From: Burkholderiales bacterium
GTDB taxonomy: Bacteria > Pseudomonadota > Gammaproteobacteria > Burkholderiales > Burkholderiaceae
Direction: 5' to 3'
Assembly (NCBI GenBank): GCA_903643055.1
Contig: CAHJWV010000060.1
Location: forward strand, 1 to 5,299
DNA length: 5,299 bases
Below the pieces are notes generated by a model. That model saw only the letters and a list, made by a program, of their open reading frames with translations, did no database searches and was not told where the DNA came from. The translations under genes and the position numbers were made by a program. Below, piece by piece: positions 1 to 5,299 of the stretch; positions within the stretch are counted from its first letter, which is position 1; every line of letters begins with the position of its first letter.

Positions 1-10
1 GAAAGCCCCT

Positions 11-50
11 GCGTCTCGCGCCAACACCCCGGCGCGAGGCGCTTTACCTT
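11..50 (+). terminator. GC-rich hairpin with T-rich tail, terminator or attenuator-like
   Basis: Bases 11-22 (GCGTCTCGCGCC) pair with 31-42 (GGCGCGAGGCGC) in a 12-bp stem with one G-T wobble and an 8-base loop (23-30). TTTACCTT follows directly (43-50). This resembles an intrinsic terminator, though the T run is interrupted. AAAGC at 2-6 can also pair with GCTTT at 41-45, so termination in the other direction is possible. It most likely ends a gene to the left. Because it sits only 37 bases before the next start codon, it could instead attenuate transcription into that gene. The stem is seen directly; the role is inferred. Confidence 0.55.
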
Positions 51-68
51 GCGGCGGCTACCGCCTGC
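51..68 (+). promoter_or_regulatory. small leader hairpin before the CBS gene
   Basis: GGCGG (53-57) pairs with CCGCC (61-65) around a 3-base loop. GC at 51-52 can add to GC at 67-68 across a single bulged T. It lies between the larger hairpin and the ribosome binding site at 78-82. A stem this short in GC-rich DNA may be chance, and I cannot assign it a function. Confidence 0.25.
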
Positions 69-87
69 CGACATTTCAGAGGCTCCC

Positions 88-1461
88 ATGACCCAACCTT
101 CCCTTCCAGCGGTACTCGAACTGATCGGCAACACGCCGCTCGTGCAGGTCACGCGGCTCGATACCGGCCTGTGCACGCTGTTCCTGAAGCTCGAATCGCA
201 AAACCCGGGCGGCTCGATCAAAGACCGCGTCGCGCTGTCGATGATCGATGCCGCCGAGCGCGACGGCCGCCTGAAGCCGGGCGGCACCGTGGTGGAAGCG
301 ACCGCCGGCAACACCGGTCTGGGTCTGGCGCTGGTTGCACGCGCCAAGGGTTACCGGGTGGTGCTGGTGGTGCCCGACAAGATGTCAACCGAGAAGGTGC
401 TGCACCTGAAGGCGCTGGGCGCCGAAGTGCATGGCACGCGCTCGGATGTTGGCAAAGGCCACCCCGAGTACTACCAGGATGTGGCCGCGCGCCTGGCCCA
501 AGACATTCCCGGCGCGTTTTTCGCCGATCAATTCAATAACCCGGCCAATCCGCTGGCGCATGAGCAGGGCACCGGCCCGGAAATCTGGGAGCAGACCGGC
601 CATGACGTGGATGCGATCGTGGTCGGCGTCGGCTCGGCCGGCACGGTCACGGGTCTGACCCGTTATTTCCGCGGCGTCCAGCCCGAGCTGGGCTTTGTGC
701 TGGCCGACCCTGCCGGCTCAATCGTCGCCGAATACACCCGCAGCGGAAAAGTCGGCGAGGCCGGCTCGTGGGCGGTGGAAGGCATCGGTGAAGACTTCAT
801 TCCATCGATTGCCGATCTGTCGAGCGTCAAGCAGGCTTACTCGATTACCGACGAAGAGAGCTTTGCCAGCGCACGCGAATTGCTGCGCGCCGAAGGCATT
901 CTGGGCGGCTCATCCACCGGCACGCTGCTCGCGGCGGCGCTGCGTTTCTGCCGTTCGCAAACGGTGCCCAAGCGCGTCGTCAGCTTCGTTTGCGACACCG
1001 GCACGCGTTATCTGTCGAAGGTTTACAACGACCAGTGGATGCTTGACCAGGGCCTGCTGGCGCGCCAGCAGCATGGCGATCTGCGCGACCTGATCTCGCG
1101 CCGCACCGAAGAGGGCACGGTGATCAGCGTGTCGCCGGAAGACACGCTGCTGCAGGCCTTCCAGCGCATGCGGCTGGCCGATGTCTCGCAGCTGCCGGTG
1201 CTGGAGAGTGGGCGGCTGGTCGGGGTGATCGACGAGTCGGACGTGTTGCTCGGCGTGCATGACGATGCGACACACTTTCGCCGCCGGGTGCGCAGCGCGA
1301 TGACCGATGCGCCGAAAACACTGCGACCATCAGCGTCCTTGCGTGAACTCGAGGCGGTGCTCGACAGCGGCCTTGTGGCCATCGTCGCCGATGAGTTGGG
1401 CTTTCATGGCCTCATCACGCGATTCGATCTACTGAACCATCTGCGGAGAACCTTGACATGA
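88..1461 (+). CDS. cystathionine beta-synthase-like PLP enzyme with C-terminal CBS domains
   Basis: Predicted cytosolic PLP enzyme of 457 residues that condenses serine with homocysteine to cystathionine, the first step of reverse transsulfuration. The start is ATG 88, with AGAGG at 78-82 five bases upstream; a TTG at 49 would add 13 unlike-family residues and lies against the leader hairpins. The fold-type II core spans about residues 5-315. It has GGSIKDR with the Schiff-base Lys45, a TAGNTG substrate loop (72-77), the glycine-rich phosphate loop GVGSAGTVTG (180-189), EGIGEDFIP (231-239) and GGSSTG (273-278), whose Ser275 should face the pyridine nitrogen. Two CBS motifs follow, at about 335-390 and 402-453, as in eukaryotic CBS; the N-terminal haem-binding extension of animal enzymes is absent. 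The phosphate and substrate loops differ slightly from the usual GVGTGGT and TSGNTG. An O-acetylserine sulfhydrylase-type activity is the main alternative. The next gene, overlapping by ATGA, encodes a cystathionine-handling enzyme and supports the CBS call. Confidence 0.88.
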   Translation: MTQPSLPAVLELIGNTPLVQVTRLDTGLCTLFLKLESQNPGGSIKDRVALSMIDAAERDGRLKPGGTVVEATAGNTGLGLALVARAKGYRVVLVVPDKMSTEKVLHLKALGAEVHGTRSDVGKGHPEYYQDVAARLAQDIPGAFFADQFNNPANPLAHEQGTGPEIWEQTGHDVDAIVVGVGSAGTVTGLTRYFRGVQPELGFVLADPAGSIVAEYTRSGKVGEAGSWAVEGIGEDFIPSIADLSSVKQAYSITDEESFASARELLRAEGILGGSSTGTLLAAALRFCRSQTVPKRVVSFVCDTGTRYLSKVYNDQWMLDQGLLARQQHGDLRDLISRRTEEGTVISVSPEDTLLQAFQRMRLADVSQLPVLESGRLVGVIDESDVLLGVHDDATHFRRRVRSAMTDAPKTLRPSASLRELEAVLDSGLVAIVADELGFHGLITRFDLLNHLRRTLT

Positions 1462-2636
1462 GCAACGACGAACGAGCCCTCGGGTTCGGAACGCGCGTGA
1501 TCCACGCCGGCCAGTCGCCGGACCCCACGACCGGCGCGATCATGCCGCCGATCTATGCCACCTCGACCTTTGTTCAACAAAGCCCCGGCGTGCACAAAGG
1601 GCTGGACTACGGACGCTCGCACAACCCGACGCGCTGGGCGCTGGAACGCTGCGTGGCCGATCTGGAAAGCGGCTCCCAAGCCTTTGCGTTTGCATCCGGC
1701 CTGGCCGCCATCTCGACGGTGCTCGAACTGCTGGACGCCAATTCGCACATCGTCTCCAGCGACGATCTTTACGGCGGCAGCTTTCGCCTGTTCGAGCGCG
1801 TGCGCCGCCGCAGCGCCGGCCACCGCTTCGATTTCGTTGATCTGACAAAGCCTGAAAACTTGCTGGCCGCGCTGAAGCCCGAGACGAAACTGTTGTGGGT
1901 CGAAACGCCGACCAACCCCTTGCTGCGACTGGCCGACCTGCGCGCGATCGCCGAGATTTGCCGCAGCCGCAACATCATCGCGGTGGCCGACAACACCTTC
2001 GCGAGCCCCTATGTCCAACGCCCGTTGGAGCTGGGTTTCGATGTGGTCGTGCATTCGACGACCAAGTACTTGAACGGCCACTCCGACGTGATTGGCGGCA
2101 TTGCGGTTGTCGGCCGCGAAAAGCGGCATGAAGAGATCCGCGAGCGGCTCGGCTTCCTGCAGAACTCGGTCGGCGCAATCTCCGGGCCGTTCGACAGCTT
2201 CCTGACCTTGCGCGGCGTGAAGACACTGGCCTTGCGCATGGAGCGGCATTGCCGCAGCGCGCTCGACCTCGCGCAATGGCTAACGCAGCAACCGCAGGTG
2301 GCGCGCGTGTATTACCCCGGCCTGCCATCGCACCCACAGCATGAGTTGGCTAAGCGCCAGATGAACGGCTTCGGCGGCATGATCTCGCTGGACCTGCGGA
2401 CCGATCTGGCTGGTGCGCGGCGCTTCCTGGAAGCGGTCCGTATCTTCTCGCTGGCTGAGAGCCTGGGCGGTGTCGAAAGCCTGATCGAGCACCCGGCGCT
2501 GATGACGCATGCGTCGATTCCGGAAGCGACACGGGCGACCCTGGGCATCGGCGATTCGCTGGTGCGCTTGTCGGTGGGCGTCGAAGAGATCGACGATCTG
2601 CGCCACGATCTTCAGCAGGCCTTGGCCAAGATCTGA
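1458..2636 (+). CDS. cystathionine gamma-lyase / gamma-synthase family PLP enzyme
   Basis: Predicted cytosolic Cys/Met-metabolism PLP enzyme of 392 residues, the usual full length. As a gamma-lyase it would cleave cystathionine to cysteine, 2-oxobutyrate and ammonia; as a gamma-synthase it would make cystathionine from an activated homoserine. Visible fold-type I features are YGRSHNPTR (51-59; Tyr51 and Arg53 normally bind the PLP phosphate of the neighbouring subunit), SGLAA (80-84), Tyr105 in DLYGGS (cofactor stacking), Asp178 in VADNTF (pyridine nitrogen), Lys203 in HSTTKYLNGHSDV (Schiff base), the specificity segment AESLGGVESL (333-342) and Arg370 (substrate carboxylate). The start ATG 1458 overlaps the upstream TGA as ATGA, with GGAG at 1445-1448 nine bases upstream, so translational coupling is likely. 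Sequence alone separates lyase from synthase poorly. Pairing with a CBS gene and the HPALMTHASIP stretch after the specificity segment favour the lyase. No frameshift or missing key residue is seen. Confidence 0.9.
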   Translation: MSNDERALGFGTRVIHAGQSPDPTTGAIMPPIYATSTFVQQSPGVHKGLDYGRSHNPTRWALERCVADLESGSQAFAFASGLAAISTVLELLDANSHIVSSDDLYGGSFRLFERVRRRSAGHRFDFVDLTKPENLLAALKPETKLLWVETPTNPLLRLADLRAIAEICRSRNIIAVADNTFASPYVQRPLELGFDVVVHSTTKYLNGHSDVIGGIAVVGREKRHEEIRERLGFLQNSVGAISGPFDSFLTLRGVKTLALRMERHCRSALDLAQWLTQQPQVARVYYPGLPSHPQHELAKRQMNGFGGMISLDLRTDLAGARRFLEAVRIFSLAESLGGVESLIEHPALMTHASIPEATRATLGIGDSLVRLSVGVEEIDDLRHDLQQALAKI

Positions 2637-2648
2637 TTCGTTGAATTT

Positions 2649-2681
2649 GATCGGCCTGGCCTGGGAAGGCCGAGGTCGATC
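2649..2681 (+). terminator. hairpin after the transsulfuration operon, possible terminator
   Basis: GATCGGCCT (2649-2657) pairs with AGGTCGATC (2673-2681), including one G-T pair. Inside it, GGCCT (2658-2662) pairs with AGGCC (2667-2671) around a GGGA loop, with G2672 bulged. This makes a 14-bp stem starting 12 bases after the stop codon. No real T run follows (only ATTT at 2687-2690), so it is a poor classical intrinsic terminator. It may act as an mRNA 3' stabiliser or with another factor. TGAATTT occurs on both sides (2642-2648 and 2684-2690). Confidence 0.45.
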
Positions 2682-2759
2682 CATGAATTTCGAGACCCGC
2701 GAAAGTTTGTACTGACGCTTCGCTGCAACGGCGTAGATGTGAAGACCTGTAATTGGTGC

Positions 2760-2773
2760 TTAACCTAGGTTAA
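2760..2773. promoter_or_regulatory. perfect 14-bp palindrome TTAACCTAGGTTAA
   Basis: TTAACCTAGGTTAA is its own reverse complement over 14 bases and is followed by the AT-rich TAAAAA stretch. It lies 38 bases upstream of the LacI-type operator and overlaps the candidate -35 element of the glucosidase promoter. It could be a binding site for a dimeric regulator. The symmetry is seen directly; the binding protein is unknown. Confidence 0.35.
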
Positions 2774-2797
2774 TAAAAACACCTCGCGCACTAGAGT
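2770..2797 (+). promoter_or_regulatory. candidate sigma-70-like promoter for the glucosidase gene
   Basis: TTAATA (2770-2775, four of six matches to TTGACA) lies 16 bases before TAGAGT (2792-2797, four of six to TATAAT). Transcription would begin near 2803-2805, immediately upstream of the operator at 2811-2828, a geometry that suits repression. Both hexamers are weak and other placements are possible in this AT-richer stretch. Confidence 0.3.
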
Positions 2798-2810
2798 TCG
2801 GACGCGCCAA

Positions 2811-2828
2811 TTTGGAAGCGGTTCCAAA
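2811..2828. promoter_or_regulatory. LacI-family-type operator upstream of the GH3 glucosidase
   Basis: TTTGGAAGCGGTTCCAAA is an 18-bp inverted repeat: TTTGGAA and TTCCAAA arms around a GCGG centre, with one mismatched pair and a central CG step. Even-length palindromes with a central CG are the hallmark of operators bound by LacI-family repressors, many of which control sugar-use genes. It lies 71 bases upstream of the GTG start of a beta-glucosidase gene. No repressor gene is in the window, so it should be encoded elsewhere. The effector might be glucose, cellobiose or another beta-glucoside; that part is inference. Confidence 0.7.
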
Positions 2829-2841
2829 GGCGTGCCCGTTC

Positions 2842-2892
2842 TTCCTCGGTGAGATGCCGCAGGCAGCGCGGCAGATGCAAAGATCCGAGGAG
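2842..2892 (+). promoter_or_regulatory. leader fold that masks the glucosidase Shine-Dalgarno site
   Basis: TTCCTCGG (2842-2849) can pair with CCGAGGAG (2885-2892) over 8 bp, the outermost pair being G-U. The 3' arm contains the Shine-Dalgarno GAGGAG (2887-2892) of the next gene. An inner hairpin, TGCCGC (2855-2860) with GCGGCA (2868-2873) and a 7-base loop, closes the interior. The fold could lower translation until it is opened. The pairing is seen directly; regulation is inferred, and such stems also arise by chance in GC-rich leaders. Confidence 0.35.
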
Positions 2893-2898
2893 ACATAA
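2854..2898 (+). other. possible 14-codon upstream reading frame
   Basis: ATG 2854 opens a frame reading MPQAARQMQRSEET that stops at TAA 2896-2898, one base before the GTG start of the glucosidase gene. It has only a poor Shine-Dalgarno match (GGTGAG directly abutting the ATG). The peptide has no recognisable function. It runs through the masking fold, so its translation could expose the downstream ribosome binding site. It may well be untranslated. Confidence 0.2.
2887..2892 (+). promoter_or_regulatory. Shine-Dalgarno site fixing the GTG start at 2900
   Basis: GAGGAG lies seven bases before GTG 2900. Starting there gives a lysine/arginine-bearing N-terminus, a hydrophobic stretch and a lipobox. 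The next in-frame ATG (2942) would remove the charged region and part of the signal peptide. This makes the GTG the preferred start. Confidence 0.75.
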
Positions 2899-2899
2899 G

Positions 2900-5299
2900 G
2901 TGAAAAACAAGCTTCGCGCACCCGCCATTGCTGCGGGTGTCATGGTGTTGAGCATGATGCTGGCGGCCTGCGGTGGAGGGGACAGCGATGACAATCCGCC
3001 GCCTCCCAGCCCACCTCCGACCACCGAATTGAAAGACTGGCCTCAGATCACCAGCGCCATTGCCAAGGATGCTGCGCTGGAAGCTCAGATCCAGACCATC
3101 GTGAGCGGCCTGAGCACCGCCCAAAAGGTCGGGCAGATGACGCAGCCCGACATCCGCGCGATCACGCCGGAGCAGGTTAAGCAGTACTACATCGGCTCAG
3201 TTCTCAATGGCGGCGGCGCCTGGCCTGGCAACAACAAGAAGGCCACGCCCGCCGACTGGCTGGCCCTGGCCGACCAATACTGGCAAGCGTCGATGGACAC
3301 CGACCTGCCGGTGAAGATCCCGGTCATCTGGGGAACGGACGCCGTTCATGGACACAGCAACGTCTACGGTTCGACCAACTTCCCGCACAACATTGGTCTG
3401 GGTGCCGCGAACGACCCGGCGCTGATCGAGCGCATCGGTGAAGCGGTGGCGGCGCAAGTCGTGGCCACCGGCATCGACTGGACTTTCGCGCCCACCTTGG
3501 CCGTGGTGCGCGATGACCGTTGGGGCCGCACCTACGAAGGCTTCTCGGAGGACCCGGCGCTGGTGTCGTCGTATGGCGGGCGCTACGTGACCGGCCTGCA
3601 AGGCAAGTTCGCAGCGTCGGGCCGGCCGACGGTCGTGGCCACCGCCAAGCACTTCATGGGCGATGGCGGTACCGATCAAGGCAAGGACCAGGGCGAGACC
3701 AAGGCCAGCCTGTCCGACATGATCAACATCCACGGCGCGGGCTACTACACGGCGATCGGCGCCGGTGCGCAATCGGTGATGGCGTCGTTCAACAGCTGGA
3801 CCTGGAAGGGCAATGCGCCCGATGGCACGCCGCTGGACTTCACCAACGCGAAGATGCATGGCAACAAGTACCTGATGACCGACGTGCTGAAAGGCAAGAT
3901 GGGGTTTGATGGCCTGATCGTCACCGACTGGGACGGCATCGGCCAGGTCAAGTACACCGATGCAGCGGGCGTCACGCGCTCATGCACGAACGCGTCGTGC
4001 CCGCCGGCCATCAACGCCGGCATCGACCTGGTGATGGTGCCGAACGACTGGAAGGCGTTCATCACCAACACCATGGCTTCGGTCGAAACGGGCGAGATTC
4101 CGATCGAGCGCATCAACGACGCCGTGACCCGCATCCTGCGCGTCAAGCTGCGCTCCGGCCTGTTCAAGCTCGAAGGCAACACGACGATCTCGACCAAGCC
4201 CTCGTTGCGCGCTGGCGCGGCCGACCCGAATGCGATGCTTCACCGTGACCTGGCCCGCGAAGCGGTGCGCAAGTCGCTGGTGCTGCTGAAGAACGATGGC
4301 GGCGTGCTGCCGCTCAAGCGCGGCGAGAAAATCCTCGTCGTGGGCCGCAGCGCCGACAGCCTGATGGTTCAGCACGGCGGCTGGTCGCTGAGCTGGCAGG
4401 GCAGCGACAACGTCAACAGCGATTTCCCGAACGCCGACTCGGTGTTGACCGGCATCAAGGAGGCTGCAGGCGAAGGCAACGTGACCTACTCCGCCACAGC
4501 TGCGGGTGTGAACTTCACCGACTACAAGGCGGTGATCGCGGTGCTGGGCGAATCTCCGTACGCCGAAGGCGCGGGCGACATCGGCAAGGCTGGCACGCTC
4601 GAACATGCCAAGCGCTACCCGGCGGATCTGGCCGTGCTGAAGGCCGTGTCGGGCAAGAACCTGCCGGTGATTACCGTGCTGATGACGGGCCGCCCGGTAT
4701 GGATCAACAAGGAGCTGAATCTCAGCGATGCGCTGGTGAACGCCTGGCTGCCCGGCAGTGAAGGCAAGGGCGTGGCCGATGTGCTGTTCCGCAAGGCCGA
4801 TGGTTCGATTGCCTACGATTTCAGCGGCCGCTTGTCGTATTCCTGGCCGAAGTCGGCTTGCCAGACCTCGCTCAACAAGGGTGACGCCAACTACGATCCG
4901 CTGTTTGCTTATGGCTACGGCCTGAGCTACGCCGGCACCGCGCCAGCGCTCGGTAAGGCCTTGGATGAAACCGCACCGGTGCTCGGCTGCGGCCAGACCG
5001 CCAACACCGGCCCAGCGGCATCCGACGACCTGGATGTGTTCACGGCCGTGGAAGGCACGCAGTTCAAGCTGTACTACGGTTCGGCAGCGAACTGGACGCT
5101 GCCGGTGGGCACCGACCTCAATGCCAAGCTCGTCACCAGCGATGGCTTCCTGAGCGTCGAGACCGCTCAGCTCAACGTGCAGCAAGACGCCAAGCACCTG
5201 ATCTGGGCCGGCGGGCAAAGCGAATTCAAGGCGATGTCGCTGAAGGCCGATGACCTGTCGGTCAAGATCCCGATCGACTTGAGCAGCTACACCCATCCT
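2900..5299 (+). CDS. GH3 exo-beta-glucosidase lipoprotein, ExoP-like (partial, 3' end missing)
   Basis: Predicted exported glycoside hydrolase family 3 enzyme that releases glucose from non-reducing ends of beta-glucans or cello-oligosaccharides. All 800 codons are open up to the window edge. Residues 1-24 form a lipoprotein signal (KNKLR, hydrophobic core, lipobox LAAC with Cys24). Gly25 at +2 suggests outer-membrane sorting, and a proline-rich linker covers about 31-45. The GH3 N-terminal barrel (about 65-400) has WGTDAVHGH (Asp147, glucose binding), DDRWGR (Arg207, Arg210), AKHFMGDGG (Lys250-His251) and VTDWDG, with Asp343 the likely nucleophile. The GH3 C-terminal domain (about 450-680) has ESPYAEGAGD, with Glu556 the likely acid/base as in barley ExoI, and ends at FAYGYGLSY (669-677). 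From about 700 an incomplete ExoP-type C-terminal beta domain begins. By comparison with ExoP-like proteins of roughly 840 residues, about 40 residues are probably missing. Cys362/Cys367 and Cys654/Cys697 could form disulfides. Exact substrate (beta-1,4 or beta-1,3) is not determinable here. Confidence 0.92.
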   Translation, partial: MKNKLRAPAIAAGVMVLSMMLAACGGGDSDDNPPPPSPPPTTELKDWPQITSAIAKDAALEAQIQTIVSGLSTAQKVGQMTQPDIRAITPEQVKQYYIGSVLNGGGAWPGNNKKATPADWLALADQYWQASMDTDLPVKIPVIWGTDAVHGHSNVYGSTNFPHNIGLGAANDPALIERIGEAVAAQVVATGIDWTFAPTLAVVRDDRWGRTYEGFSEDPALVSSYGGRYVTGLQGKFAASGRPTVVATAKHFMGDGGTDQGKDQGETKASLSDMINIHGAGYYTAIGAGAQSVMASFNSWTWKGNAPDGTPLDFTNAKMHGNKYLMTDVLKGKMGFDGLIVTDWDGIGQVKYTDAAGVTRSCTNASCPPAINAGIDLVMVPNDWKAFITNTMASVETGEIPIERINDAVTRILRVKLRSGLFKLEGNTTISTKPSLRAGAADPNAMLHRDLAREAVRKSLVLLKNDGGVLPLKRGEKILVVGRSADSLMVQHGGWSLSWQGSDNVNSDFPNADSVLTGIKEAAGEGNVTYSATAAGVNFTDYKAVIAVLGESPYAEGAGDIGKAGTLEHAKRYPADLAVLKAVSGKNLPVITVLMTGRPVWINKELNLSDALVNAWLPGSEGKGVADVLFRKADGSIAYDFSGRLSYSWPKSACQTSLNKGDANYDPLFAYGYGLSYAGTAPALGKALDETAPVLGCGQTANTGPAASDDLDVFTAVEGTQFKLYYGSAANWTLPVGTDLNAKLVTSDGFLSVETAQLNVQQDAKHLIWAGGQSEFKAMSLKADDLSVKIPIDLSSYTHP

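Noticed and set aside
49..87. N-terminal extension of the CBS enzyme from TTG 49
   Set aside because: The extension has no Shine-Dalgarno, overlaps the leader hairpins and does not resemble the family N-terminus. ATG 88 has a well-placed AGAGG.
1404..2276. 290-codon open frame on the - strand opposite the gamma-lyase gene
   Set aside because: It is antisense to a well-supported full-length enzyme, has no recognisable motif and shows the same shadow composition.
2683..2715. 10-codon frame MNFETRESLY after the operon
   Set aside because: No Shine-Dalgarno precedes it, it begins right at the end of the hairpin stem, and it is too short to support.
2715..2734. ACGC/GCGT hairpin in the intergenic region
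   Set aside because: It has only four plus two base pairs with a two-base bulge, too weak to call a structure.
2739..2754. CRP/Clp-like half site TGTGA
   Set aside because: The matching TCACA half is absent at the required spacing, so it is only a half site and expected by chance.
3197..3859. 220-codon open frame on the - strand within the GH3 gene
   Set aside because: It is complementary to the conserved GH3 catalytic barrel and lacks any independent start signal or domain.
3980..5296. 438-codon open frame on the - strand opposite the GH3 gene
   Set aside because: It lies wholly antisense to a gene with clear GH3 motifs. Its translation is compositionally odd, rich in His, Arg, Gln and Ala, with no recognisable domain. 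Long antisense open frames are expected in GC-rich genes.

Overview
The window is high-GC DNA with dense, standard coding on the + strand. It suggests a proteobacterium of the Xanthomonadales or Burkholderiales kind. That assignment is an inference from base composition, the CBS-type gene family and the style of the lipoprotein leader; there is no rRNA or marker gene to settle it. I see no mobile element, CRISPR array, tRNA or rRNA.

Layout: (i) positions 1-87 are a leader with a strong GC-rich hairpin followed by T-rich sequence (11-50) and a smaller hairpin (51-68). (ii) Positions 88-2636 hold a two-gene operon, a cystathionine beta-synthase-like enzyme with C-terminal CBS domains and a cystathionine gamma-lyase/gamma-synthase family enzyme, joined by a 4-base ATGA overlap. 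(iii) Positions 2637-2899 are a 263-base intergenic region. It holds a hairpin just past the operon, a perfect 14-bp palindrome, a weak promoter candidate, a convincing LacI-family-type operator, and a leader that can fold over the next gene's ribosome binding site. (iv) Positions 2900-5299 are the first 800 codons of a glycoside hydrolase family 3 (ExoP-type) exo-beta-glucosidase lipoprotein, open at the right edge.

The first two genes fit reverse transsulfuration: homocysteine plus serine gives cystathionine, which is cleaved to cysteine. The glycoside hydrolase belongs to a separate carbohydrate-use unit. Its operator suggests control by a sugar-responsive LacI-family repressor encoded outside the window. 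No previously undescribed system is evident. The most interesting part is the regulatory architecture in front of the glucosidase gene: an operator, a Shine-Dalgarno-masking fold and a 14-codon upstream reading frame that stops one base before the start codon.
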